From positions 1 through 11,766 of the forward strand of contig CAIODK010000212.1 of the NCBI GenBank assembly GCA_903856995.1: 11,766 nucleotides of DNA. The letters are read 5' to 3'. Source of the stretch: an uncultured Burkholderiales bacterium (GTDB lineage: Bacteria > Pseudomonadota > Gammaproteobacteria > Burkholderiales > Burkholderiaceae_C). Below, one piece after another: positions 1 to 6,386 of the stretch. Every line of letters starts with the position of its first letter. Position 1 is the first letter of the stretch. Below the pieces are notes generated by a model. It saw only the letters and a list, made by a program, of their open reading frames with translations, was not told where the DNA came from and did no database searches. Both the position numbers and the translations under genes were made by a program.

Positions 1-107
1 AAGCTGTGGGTCGCGTGCTCTATGCCGCCCAAGTGGCCGGCTTGACCAAGGTGAGGTTCGTCACTGACCCGCAGGGTCAATCCAAAGTCTCGCTGCAGGG
101 GAAATAA
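1..107 (+). CDS. exbD: ExbD/TolR-family protein, C-terminal fragment (5' end outside window)
   Basis: The frame whose codons begin at position 3 is open from the window edge to a TAA at 105-107. It encodes 34 residues beginning AVGRVLYAAQVAGLTKV and containing RFVTDP. This 'AxxxGLxKVxFVTDP' ending is typical of the periplasmic C-terminal domain of ExbD/TolR proteins, which work with ExbB in the inner membrane to pass proton-motive force to TonB. The next gene, a second and complete ExbD, starts 2 nt after this stop, so the two are almost certainly co-transcribed and translationally coupled. The membrane helix with its essential Asp lies outside the window and cannot be checked. Family assignment rests on a short tail and on the neighbour. 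Confidence 0.75.
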   Translation, partial: AVGRVLYAAQVAGLTKVRFVTDPQGQSKVSLQGK

Positions 108-109
108 GC

Positions 110-532
110 ATGGCCATGAACCTGCAAAGCCAAGACGAACCTGAGGTGATGATGGACATCAACACCACGCCGTTGATCGACGTGATGTTGGTGCTGCTCA
201 TCATGCTCATCATCACCATCCCCGCGCAGCTGCACTCGGTCAACCTTGACATGCCGGTGAGCGCAACACCGCAGCAGAGGAAGCCCAATGTGGTGCGCAT
301 AGAGGTGGATGCCCACAGCATCGTGAACTGGAACGGCAAGCCCTTGGCCGATCGCGCCGCCCTCGATGCGCTACTGCAACAAGCCAAAGCCCAAGAGCCA
401 CAGCCCGAGCTGCACATCAAAGCGCAAGGCAAGGCGACATACGAAGCCGTCGCAGGAGTACTGGCCAGCGCGCAACGCCAGGGCCTGACCAAGATTGGCA
501 TTGTGGGCACGGAGCAATTCGCCGCGCCTTGA
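110..532 (+). CDS. exbD: ExbD/TolR-family biopolymer transport protein
   Basis: This 140-residue protein has the standard ExbD layout. A short cytoplasmic N-terminus is followed by one membrane helix (about residues 22-40) that begins DINTTPLIDVMLVLL. A periplasmic domain follows, with the late motif GLTKIGIVG. Asp24 in 'PLIDVMLVL' corresponds to the proton-pathway aspartate of the family. In the cell it would join an ExbB pentamer in the inner membrane and energise TonB-dependent outer-membrane uptake. The ATG at 110 has a purine-rich AGGGGAA about 7 nt upstream, inside the end of the previous gene; Met3 is an alternative start. It is the second of two tandem ExbD genes, so the operon probably makes a mixed ExbD assembly or has duplicated. 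TolR is less likely because no tol-pal genes follow. Confidence 0.93.
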   Translation: MAMNLQSQDEPEVMMDINTTPLIDVMLVLLIMLIITIPAQLHSVNLDMPVSATPQQRKPNVVRIEVDAHSIVNWNGKPLADRAALDALLQQAKAQEPQPELHIKAQGKATYEAVAGVLASAQRQGLTKIGIVGTEQFAAP

Positions 533-647
533 CCACCACGGGTAACTACCAAGTCGTGTCACGCGTGTTGCACGGATGACTGGCTCGGCGCAAAGCTGCC
601 GATAGCATGCGCCTGTTCACTTCTTTTGTAAGTGTCAAAGGTGGTTC
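533..647 (+). other. Intergenic gap upstream of the catabolic operon
   Basis: These 115 nt separate the ExbD genes from the first Bug receptor gene and are the only sizeable space where a promoter or operator for the 648-7765 operon could lie. I see no convincing sigma-70 -35/-10 pair and no strong stem-loop followed by a T run, so neither a promoter nor a terminator is called. The gap holds a perfect 8-bp palindrome (560-567) between CGTG (555-558) and CACG (571-574). A good ribosome binding site, AAAGGTGG at 637-644, precedes the ATG at 648. Confidence 0.5.
555..574. promoter_or_regulatory. Possible operator: nested inverted repeat
   Basis: CACGCGTG (560-567) is a perfect 8-bp palindrome. 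It lies between the half-sites CGTG (555-558) and CACG (571-574), which are complementary but offset from its centre by about one base. It sits 74-93 nt upstream of the first gene of the catabolic operon, a plausible distance for a regulator site. No regulator gene is in the window, and an 8-bp palindrome can occur by chance in GC-rich DNA, so this is a weak call. Confidence 0.22.
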
Positions 648-1625
648 ATGCGGTTCTTCAAAGTCTTAGGCGTACTGAGCGTCTGCCTCTCAGCATTCAA
701 TGCCAATGCGCAGTCAGCGCCAGCTCGCGACTACCCAAACCACCCCATCAAAATGGTCATTCCCTACGCCGCTGGGGGGCCGATGGATTTCATTGGCCGA
801 ACACTCAGTCCTCGCTTGGCACTGAGCTTGGGGCAACCCGTGGTGATTGACAACCGAGCCGGAGCAGGCGGCGCGATCGGTACCGATCTAGTGGCCAAGT
901 CTGCCGCAGACGGCTACACCCTCCTCAACACCTCATCCAGCCATGCCAGCTTGCCCGTGGTGTCGCACAGCCTTCCCTATGACCCGATCAAAGATTTCAC
1001 GCCCATCACCTTGGTCGCCAACAGCGTTGGATTTGTGGTCGCAGCACGCCCAGACCTGCCCGTGAAAAACTTGAAAGAGTTGCTGGCAGATGCCAAAGCC
1101 AACCCTGGCAAATACACGTTTGGCTCGGGTGGCGTCGGCAACGTGATGCACTTTGCGGGTGAGTTCTTGAGCAACAGCGCCGATGTGAAGATGACCCATG
1201 TGCCCTTCAAAGGCGTGAGTCAATCGCTCAACGACTTGGTGGCAGGCCGCATCGACTTCGTGATTGGCGCACCCACGGCCGTGCTACCTTTGATCAAAGC
1301 TGGCAAACTCAAGGCATTGGCCATTACCGCCCGTAAACGGTGGAGTGAGTTACCGGATGTTCCCACCATCGACGAGTCAGCCGTGAAGGGCTTTTTCTAC
1401 ACCCCTTGGTACGGGTTTTGGTTCCCTGCTGGCGTGCCGGCTGAACACGTCAACCGTCTACGGATCGAGGTGGTCAAGCTGCTGGAAGAGCCAGAGATCA
1501 AGCGTGCATTTGCAGAACAAGGATTTGCCACCGTCGGTTCGACATCGGCGGAGTTCAGCAAAATCATCGCCGACGAGATTGCAATGAATAAAAAATTAGC
1601 GACTCGCGTGGACTTCACGCAGTAA
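648..1625 (+). CDS. Bug/TctC-family periplasmic solute-binding receptor (first copy)
   Basis: This 325-residue protein is a Bug (TctC) receptor, normally the periplasmic substrate-binding part of tripartite tricarboxylate transporters, often expanded as orphan receptors in Burkholderiales. The N-terminus is a Sec signal peptide with likely cleavage after Ala21 (NANA|QS). The mature part has the usual family motifs: YPNHPIKMVIPYAAGG, VVIDNRAGAGGAIG, AKSAADGYTLL, YDPIKDFTPIT, and late GRIDFVIGAP and LKALAITARKRWSELPDVPT. Length is normal. The ATG at 648 is supported by AAAGGTGG at 637-644. It opens an eight-gene unit whose last gene is a second, different Bug receptor. The ligand cannot be read from sequence; carboxylates, including aromatic acids, are typical. 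No TctA or TctB membrane partner is in the window, so import must use a permease encoded elsewhere, or the protein acts as a sensor. Confidence 0.95.
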   Translation: MRFFKVLGVLSVCLSAFNANAQSAPARDYPNHPIKMVIPYAAGGPMDFIGRTLSPRLALSLGQPVVIDNRAGAGGAIGTDLVAKSAADGYTLLNTSSSHASLPVVSHSLPYDPIKDFTPITLVANSVGFVVAARPDLPVKNLKELLADAKANPGKYTFGSGGVGNVMHFAGEFLSNSADVKMTHVPFKGVSQSLNDLVAGRIDFVIGAPTAVLPLIKAGKLKALAITARKRWSELPDVPTIDESAVKGFFYTPWYGFWFPAGVPAEHVNRLRIEVVKLLEEPEIKRAFAEQGFATVGSTSAEFSKIIADEIAMNKKLATRVDFTQ

Positions 1626-1647
1626 AGTTTTCACTCAGGAGGCTTCG

Positions 1648-2721
1648 ATGTTTCACACCACGCCACATAGTGCTTGCGGTCACTGCCAGCCACGCCGCAG
1701 CTTCTTAACAGGTTTGCTCACGGCCACAGCAGTCACGGTGTTGCCATCGTGTGCCACAACATCCAAAGATGCGCCCTTACCCGCCGACGCCAAGCGCGCC
1801 TTGGTCGACGTGCATCACCATGTGTGGGCCCCTGCCTTTTTGAAAGAGTTGGAATCACGCAAACTCGCCGAGCCTCCTGCACGCAACTGGTCGCTCAACA
1901 AAACCATGGACGACATGGCGAAGGCCGGCGTGACCTACACCCTCACATCACCCACCACGCCTGCGGCTGGATTCGGGGATGTCACCACCATGCGGCGCAT
2001 GGCGCGCATCAGCAACGAGTATGGCGCGCAACTCGCACGCGACTACCCCAACCAGTTCGGCTTCTTTGCCACGCTGCCCATGCTCGATGTGGACGGTGCA
2101 CTGGCCGAGATGGCCTACAGCTGCGACGTCCTCAAAGCCAATGGAATCGCCATGCTCACCAGCTACGACGGGAAGTGGTTAGGAGACAAATCGTTTGCCC
2201 CCATCATGGATGAAATCAACCGCCGCAAACTCATCGTCTATACGCACCCCTCCAACACGATGTGTTGCAACAACCTGCAAGAGGGCGTGCCGGGGTCGAC
2301 CATTGAGTTCGCCACCGACACCACGCGCACCATCACCAGCTTGCTGTTCAGCGGCACGGCCACACGTTGCAAAGATATCAAGTTCATCTTCTCGCATGCA
2401 GGAGGCACGATGCCGTTCTTGGTGGAGCGCCTCGTCATGCTGCCCAAGCTCAATGCCAACTTTGGCAAGATCTTGCCCAGCGATCAGGTGCTGCCAACAC
2501 TGCGTCGTTTTTATTACGACACGGCGCAAGCAGCGCACCCCGGCGCACTGTTGTCACTGCTGAATTTGGTGGACGTGTCGCAAGTGGTGTTTGGCACGGA
2601 CTTCCCGTACCGGACGTCACTCGACCATGTGAAGGGCTTGATGGCGATGGGTTTCAGCATGGATAACCTGACTGCCATTGAAAGTCGCAACGCGCTGCGT
2701 CTGCTGGGCCGCACCTCTTAA
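1648..2721 (+). CDS. Exported amidohydrolase-2 family protein (ACMSD/gamma-resorcylate decarboxylase-like), probable Tat lipoprotein
   Basis: This 357-residue protein belongs to the metal-dependent amidohydrolase-2 family of TIM-barrel enzymes, which includes non-oxidative decarboxylases (ACMSD, gamma-resorcylate decarboxylase) and pyrone or oxalomesaconate hydrolases/hydratases. Visible metal-site elements are D54-V-H56-H57-H58 on strand 1, His200 (YTHPSN), His250 (FSHAGG) and Asp318 (FGTDFPY). The N-terminus is unusual for this normally cytosolic family. It has a twin-arginine signature, RRSFLTG (Arg16-Arg17), then a hydrophobic stretch ending LPSC at Cys35, which resembles a lipobox although Pro at -2 is atypical. 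It may therefore be exported folded and perhaps lipid-anchored. AGGAGG at 1637-1642 supports the start. It lies 22 nt after the Bug receptor and 10 nt before the dioxygenase. A role in making the dioxygenase substrate by decarboxylation, or in hydrolysing a cyclic product, is inference; the reaction is unknown. Confidence 0.88.
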   Translation: MFHTTPHSACGHCQPRRSFLTGLLTATAVTVLPSCATTSKDAPLPADAKRALVDVHHHVWAPAFLKELESRKLAEPPARNWSLNKTMDDMAKAGVTYTLTSPTTPAAGFGDVTTMRRMARISNEYGAQLARDYPNQFGFFATLPMLDVDGALAEMAYSCDVLKANGIAMLTSYDGKWLGDKSFAPIMDEINRRKLIVYTHPSNTMCCNNLQEGVPGSTIEFATDTTRTITSLLFSGTATRCKDIKFIFSHAGGTMPFLVERLVMLPKLNANFGKILPSDQVLPTLRRFYYDTAQAAHPGALLSLLNLVDVSQVVFGTDFPYRTSLDHVKGLMAMGFSMDNLTAIESRNALRLLGRTS

Positions 2722-2731
2722 GAATTGATGT

Positions 2732-3649
2732 ATGTCGACCTCAAACATCCCACTGCCAACCACACCCGAATCTATCCTGCCTTTGGTGATTCGAACCATG
2801 TCGCGCACACCCGATCCGCGGTTGCGTGAACTCATGGCCTCACTCACATCGCACTTGCACGCATTTATTTTGGAGACTGAAGTCACAGAAGCAGAGTTTG
2901 AGCGTGCAGTGAAGTTCTTGATTGACATCGGTCAAGCCACCGGTGAGAAAACGAATGAAGTGATCTTGGCCGCCGATTTGCTGGGCGTGTCCTCCCTCGT
3001 TGCACTCCTCAACAATCCAGCCAATCACAGCCATGGTGAGGCACATGCGCAAGCAGAAGCCGCCTCGCATGCCGCATTACTTGGACCGTTTTGGCGAGCC
3101 AATGCGCCCATCTGCCAAGCAGGCGACAACATCGCTCGGGGCAACACACAAGGCATACCACTTGAAGTCAGCGGTGTGGTTTACGACAAGCAAGGACGCC
3201 CCTTGGCGGACGCCACTGTCGATGTGTGGCACGCCTCGCCAGTTGGCATGTATGAAAACCAAGATGACACACAAGAAAATATGAACCTGCGCGGACGCTT
3301 CAAAACGGATGCCAAGGGTGCGTACTTCTTCAAGACCGTACGACCTGCTGGCTACCCCGTCCCGACCAACGGCCCCTGCGGTGATTTGCTGCGCGCACAA
3401 GTGCGCCACCCGAACCGCCCCGCCCACTTGCACTTCATGGTGTCGACACCAGGTCACAAAGTTCTCATCACACAAGTATTTGCCGATGGCGACGAGAACC
3501 TCACCAGCGACCCCGTGTTTGGCGTCACCGCAGCCTTGGTTGGCAATTTTGAAGTGCGCATGGTCGACGGCAAACAGCAAGCCTTTTTGACCCACGACTT
3601 CCACTTGATCGAGGGTGAGATGACCTTCCCGCATCCACCCATCCCCTGA
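2732..3649 (+). CDS. Intradiol ring-cleavage dioxygenase, hydroxyquinol 1,2-dioxygenase-like
   Basis: This 305-residue protein is a non-haem Fe(III) intradiol dioxygenase. An N-terminal helical dimerisation domain (about residues 20-115, with TPDPRLRELMASLTSHLHAF) precedes the catalytic beta-sandwich (about 118-300, opening LLGPFWR). All four iron ligands are visible: Tyr174 (GMYENQD), Tyr208 (AGYPVPTNGPCG), His232 and His234 (RPAHLHF). Their spacing (34, 24 and 2 residues) is close to that known for hydroxyquinol 1,2-dioxygenase. The TPDPRLRE motif and GMYENQD...MNLRGRF also resemble hydroxyquinol enzymes more than protocatechuate dioxygenases, which lack this N-terminal domain. The expected reaction is ortho cleavage of a hydroxyquinol or catechol to maleylacetate or a muconate. 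Ribosome binding is poor: no clear Shine-Dalgarno precedes 2732, and an out-of-frame ATG at 2728 lies just upstream (ATGTATG). Coupling to the upstream gene is likely. The exact substrate is not certain. Confidence 0.93.
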   Translation: MSTSNIPLPTTPESILPLVIRTMSRTPDPRLRELMASLTSHLHAFILETEVTEAEFERAVKFLIDIGQATGEKTNEVILAADLLGVSSLVALLNNPANHSHGEAHAQAEAASHAALLGPFWRANAPICQAGDNIARGNTQGIPLEVSGVVYDKQGRPLADATVDVWHASPVGMYENQDDTQENMNLRGRFKTDAKGAYFFKTVRPAGYPVPTNGPCGDLLRAQVRHPNRPAHLHFMVSTPGHKVLITQVFADGDENLTSDPVFGVTAALVGNFEVRMVDGKQQAFLTHDFHLIEGEMTFPHPPIP

Positions 3650-3680
3650 ATTATTTGAGATCAATAAAAACAAGGACCTT

Positions 3681-4448
3681 ATGACCTCCCGCTTTGAACC
3701 CACAGACTCATTGACAGGCAAAGTCGCCGTCATCACCGGCGGTACGGGTGCGATCGGCATGGCCAGTGCCATTCGTCTCGCCAAGCTCGGTGCGCGCTGC
3801 GTGCTGCTGTACAACACAGCATCACCCGAAGCTGCGGCAGCCAAAGCGGCTTCGTTGCCAGGCTCTGGTCATTTGACATTCAAAGCCCAAGTCACAGACA
3901 GCGCCTCGCTGCAAGCGGCGGCAGACCAAGTGGGCCAGCAATGCGGCGTGGTGCACATCCTCATCAACAGCGCGGGCTACACCAAGGCGGTGCCAGCGGC
4001 CGACTTAGACGCGTTGAGCGATGCGTTGATTGACGACATTTTGAAGGTCAACTTTCGCGGTGTGATTGCCACCATCCGCGCATTCATGCCGTTGCTCAAA
4101 AAATCTGAAGACGGTTTGATCGTCAACATCTCCTCCATCGCTGGCTTCACAGGAACCGGCAGCAACTTGGCCTACGTCGCGGCCAAGGCCAGTATCGACG
4201 TGGTGGGCAACGCGTTGGCCAAAGCTTTTGCGCCGTATGTGCGGGTGATCTCTGTGTCGCCCGGCGTGGTGGACTCTGGTTTTGTGCCGGGGCGAGGCGC
4301 GGACTTTAACGAGAAAGCTGCGGCCACCATTCCGCTGCACCGGATTGGGACAGTCGACGATGTGGCCGCAGTCGTACAAGCCTGCGCCACCACCATGCGC
4401 TACGTCACGGGCACGCGCATCGTGGTCGACGGTGGCCGTCACCTTTGA
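3681..4448 (+). CDS. Short-chain dehydrogenase/reductase (FabG-like SDR)
   Basis: This 255-residue protein is a classical SDR of normal length. It has the cofactor-binding TGGTGAIG loop (residues 19-26), NSAG at 96-99, Asn124 (KVNFRG), catalytic Ser152 (NISSIAG), Tyr165 and Lys169 (YVAAK), the SPGVVDSG loop at 193-200 and a C-terminal VVDGG. The catalytic tetrad is complete, so it should be an active NAD(P)-dependent alcohol dehydrogenase or ketone reductase. AAGGA at 3672-3676 supports the start. It lies between the dioxygenase and the beta-keto acid cleavage enzyme. It could therefore oxidise a 3-hydroxy acid to the keto acid used by the latter, oxidise a dihydrodiol-type ring precursor, or reduce a ring-cleavage product. 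Sequence alone does not choose between these. A fatty acid synthesis role is unlikely in this context. Confidence 0.92.
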   Translation: MTSRFEPTDSLTGKVAVITGGTGAIGMASAIRLAKLGARCVLLYNTASPEAAAAKAASLPGSGHLTFKAQVTDSASLQAAADQVGQQCGVVHILINSAGYTKAVPAADLDALSDALIDDILKVNFRGVIATIRAFMPLLKKSEDGLIVNISSIAGFTGTGSNLAYVAAKASIDVVGNALAKAFAPYVRVISVSPGVVDSGFVPGRGADFNEKAAATIPLHRIGTVDDVAAVVQACATTMRYVTGTRIVVDGGRHL

Positions 4449-4454
4449 TGATTT

Positions 4455-4472
4455 GAAAGAACACAACCCATG
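4455..4472 (+). promoter_or_regulatory. Translation initiation leader, copy 1 of a repeated spacer
   Basis: The spacer before the BKACE start reads GAAAGAACACAACCC then ATG. It matches 15 of 18 positions with the spacer before the next gene (5361-5378), consensus GAARGAACRCAACSCATG. Both lie in 21-nt gaps following TGA stops. This copy has only a weak Shine-Dalgarno (GAAAGA). Confidence 0.45.
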
Positions 4473-5354
4473 AGCCCAAAAACTCTCCTCACCTGCGCTG
4501 TCACCGGCAACATCACCACGCCCGATCAAACACCACATTTGCCCGTTACCCCAACCCAGATTGCCGACGAATGTTTGGCGGCGGCTGAAGCCGGTGCAGC
4601 GGCTGTGCACATCCATGTGCGCGATCCAAAGACAGGTAAACCGTCGATGGCGCTAGAGCTCTACCGCGAGGTATTCGACCAAGTGCGACGCGCCAACCCC
4701 GAGCTGATCATCAATCTGACCACAGGCCCCGGGGGTCGCTTTGTGCCCAGCATCGATGACCCACGTGTGGCTGCGCCAGGATCAACCTTGGTACAACCCG
4801 AAAAACGTGTCGAACATGTGCGGGTGCTCAAGCCTGACGTGTGCTCACTCGACTTGAACACCATGAACTCAGGCGGTGATGTGGTGATCAACACGCCACG
4901 CAATGTACGCATCATGGCCAAGATCATGCGCGAGGCGGGAGTCAAACCAGAATTGGAAATTTTTGACTCAGGCGATATGCATTTGGCACGCGACCTGATT
5001 GCCGACGGTACGCTGGAAGGGCCGGGCATGTGGACGTTTGTGACGGGTGTGAAGTACGGTTTTTCACCCTCACCCGAAACCATTCTCTACGCCCGCAGCC
5101 TGTTGCCTGCAGGTGCCATTTGGTCCGCCTTTGGCATTGGGCGATTTGAATTCCCCATCGTCGCGCAAGCTTGGTTTGCAGGCGGCCATGTGCGCGTGGG
5201 CATGGAAGACAACATCTATTTGGAAAAAGGCGTGCTCGCCCAGAGCAACGCTGATTTGGTCACCAAAGCCAAACGCATCATCCATGACTTGGGTGGCGAA
5301 CTGGCCAACCCACGGGAAGCTCGCGCCATGCTGAGCCTGCCCAGTCGCGCTTGA
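4470..5354 (+). CDS. Beta-keto acid cleavage enzyme (BKACE, DUF849 family)
   Basis: This 294-residue protein belongs to the BKACE family, whose founder Kce cleaves 3-keto-5-aminohexanoate. The enzymes condense a beta-keto acid with acetyl-CoA, giving acetoacetate and a new acyl-CoA. Visible zinc-site elements are His47 and His49 in VHIHVRD and Glu246 in VRVGMEDN, followed by Asp247; Arg242 matches the conserved active-site arginine. Other family blocks are AVTGN near the start, INLTTGPGG (81-89), KPDVCSLDLNTM (121-132), ELEIFDSGD (161-169) and LEKGVLAQSNADLV. Aligned by eye to Kce as I recall it, the glutamate that binds the substrate amino group (Glu14) is replaced by Ile15 and Ser82 by Thr84, which argues against a lysine fermentation substrate. 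Position after a ring-cleavage dioxygenase makes 3-oxoadipate or a related keto acid an attractive but unproven substrate. Confidence 0.93.
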   Translation: MSPKTLLTCAVTGNITTPDQTPHLPVTPTQIADECLAAAEAGAAAVHIHVRDPKTGKPSMALELYREVFDQVRRANPELIINLTTGPGGRFVPSIDDPRVAAPGSTLVQPEKRVEHVRVLKPDVCSLDLNTMNSGGDVVINTPRNVRIMAKIMREAGVKPELEIFDSGDMHLARDLIADGTLEGPGMWTFVTGVKYGFSPSPETILYARSLLPAGAIWSAFGIGRFEFPIVAQAWFAGGHVRVGMEDNIYLEKGVLAQSNADLVTKAKRIIHDLGGELANPREARAMLSLPSRA

Positions 5355-5360
5355 CATATC

Positions 5361-5378
5361 GAAGGAACGCAACGCATG
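5361..5378 (+). promoter_or_regulatory. Translation initiation leader, copy 2 of a repeated spacer
   Basis: GAAGGAACGCAACGC then ATG precedes the MDR oxidoreductase. It repeats the leader in front of BKACE with three substitutions. Here the purine block is a better Shine-Dalgarno (AAGGA at 5362-5366, 9 nt from the ATG). The preceding gene stop is again a TGA 21 nt from the start codon. Confidence 0.45.
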
Positions 5379-6371
5379 CCAATTCAAACCGAAGACTTAC
5401 GCGCCGTCCGCGTTAACACCAAAGCAGCCTCTGTCGATGCGCTGGCCCCGACCCTCGAAAAACAGCCGCCACCTGCCCTGCAAAAAGGGGACGCCTTGGT
5501 GCGCGTGCACAGCGCGGGCGTGAACCCCAGTGACGTCAAAGCGGCGCTGGGCATCATGCCGCAAGCCGTGTTCCCGCGCACCCCGGGTCGAGATTTTGCC
5601 GGCGTGGTGATGGATGGCCCAAGCGCATGGGTGGGCAAAGCCGTGTGGGGCTCGGGTGGCGATGTGGGCATCACACGCGATGGTTCGCACGCGGGCTGGC
5701 TGGTTTTGCCAGAAGCCGCCTTGCGCGAGAAACCCAAAAATTTGAGCTTTGAAGAAGCGGGCTCCGTGGGCGTGCCCTTCATCACAGCCTACGAAGGCTT
5801 TCGACGCAGTGGCATGCCGCAACGTGGACAAACCGTGGCAGTGATGGGCGCCAACGGCAAAGTGGGCCAAGCCGCAGTGCAACTTGCGGCGCAAGCGGGT
5901 GCTCATGTAATTGCCGTGCGACGCGGCGGCGGCGAATGGGATGGCCCATCAGCGGGTGTACGCACCATCGATGCCAAAACAGAAGATGTGGCTGCACGCA
6001 TCCGCGAGCTGAGTGATGGCAAAGGCGCACACATTGTGTTCAACACCGTGGGTAGCCCTTACTTTGAAGCCGCCAACAAAGCCATGGCCAAAGGGGCTGC
6101 ACAAATTTTTATTTCCACCCTCGAACGCCCCGTGCCGTTCGACATCTTCACGTTCTACCGTGGCATGCACACCTATGTGGGCATTGACACCTTGGCCCTC
6201 AATTGCATCGAAACCAACGAACGCATAGAGGCCATGCGCGCTGGCTTTGAAGCGGGCACCTTGCGCCCCTTCCGCGTTGCAGCCGATGCCGTATTTTCAC
6301 TCGACCAAGCTTTGGCGGTTTACAAAGAAGTGTTGAGTGGTGCCAGCCGTCGCATGGTTTTCAATCCTTAA
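5376..6371 (+). CDS. Zinc-less medium-chain dehydrogenase/reductase, quinone oxidoreductase-like
   Basis: This 331-residue protein is an MDR-superfamily oxidoreductase. A GroES-like N-terminal domain (about 1-125, with VHSAGVNPSDVKAALG and TPGRDFAGVV) is followed by a Rossmann domain carrying VMGANGKVGQAAVQLA (156-171), the NAD(P)H-binding loop. It lacks the catalytic-zinc GHE motif (PGRDFAG instead) and the structural-zinc cysteine cluster, which places it with quinone oxidoreductase/enone reductase types. Such enzymes use NADPH to reduce quinones or the C=C bond of alpha,beta-unsaturated ketones. In this operon a conjugated keto acid such as maleylacetate would be a suitable substrate (inference). 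Alternatives are reduction of a quinone formed by autoxidation of a hydroxyquinol, or a detoxifying enone reductase. It lies 21 nt after BKACE and 15 nt before the cupin gene. AAGGA at 5362-5366 supports the start. Confidence 0.92.
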   Translation: MPIQTEDLRAVRVNTKAASVDALAPTLEKQPPPALQKGDALVRVHSAGVNPSDVKAALGIMPQAVFPRTPGRDFAGVVMDGPSAWVGKAVWGSGGDVGITRDGSHAGWLVLPEAALREKPKNLSFEEAGSVGVPFITAYEGFRRSGMPQRGQTVAVMGANGKVGQAAVQLAAQAGAHVIAVRRGGGEWDGPSAGVRTIDAKTEDVAARIRELSDGKGAHIVFNTVGSPYFEAANKAMAKGAAQIFISTLERPVPFDIFTFYRGMHTYVGIDTLALNCIETNERIEAMRAGFEAGTLRPFRVAADAVFSLDQALAVYKEVLSGASRRMVFNP

Positions 6372-6386
6372 CGACGGAGATATCTA

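Noticed and set aside
568..632. Possible sigma-70 promoter starting at TTGCAC (568-573)
   Set aside because: No acceptable -10 hexamer lies 16-18 nt downstream; the nearest candidates have the wrong spacing.
1674..2213. 179-codon + strand frame inside the amidohydrolase gene
   Set aside because: It is out of frame with a clear amidohydrolase, and its composition (many Arg, His, Cys) is typical of a shadow frame.
3077..3844. Long open frame (255 codons) on the - strand across the dioxygenase and SDR genes
   Set aside because: It lies antisense to two well supported enzymes with complete catalytic motifs, spans the gap between them, and its translation shows no recognisable domain. It is explained by GC-rich codon use.
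4005..4616. 203-codon open frame on the - strand over the SDR/BKACE junction
   Set aside because: The translation is rich in His, Arg and Gly with no family motif, and it is antisense to two real genes.
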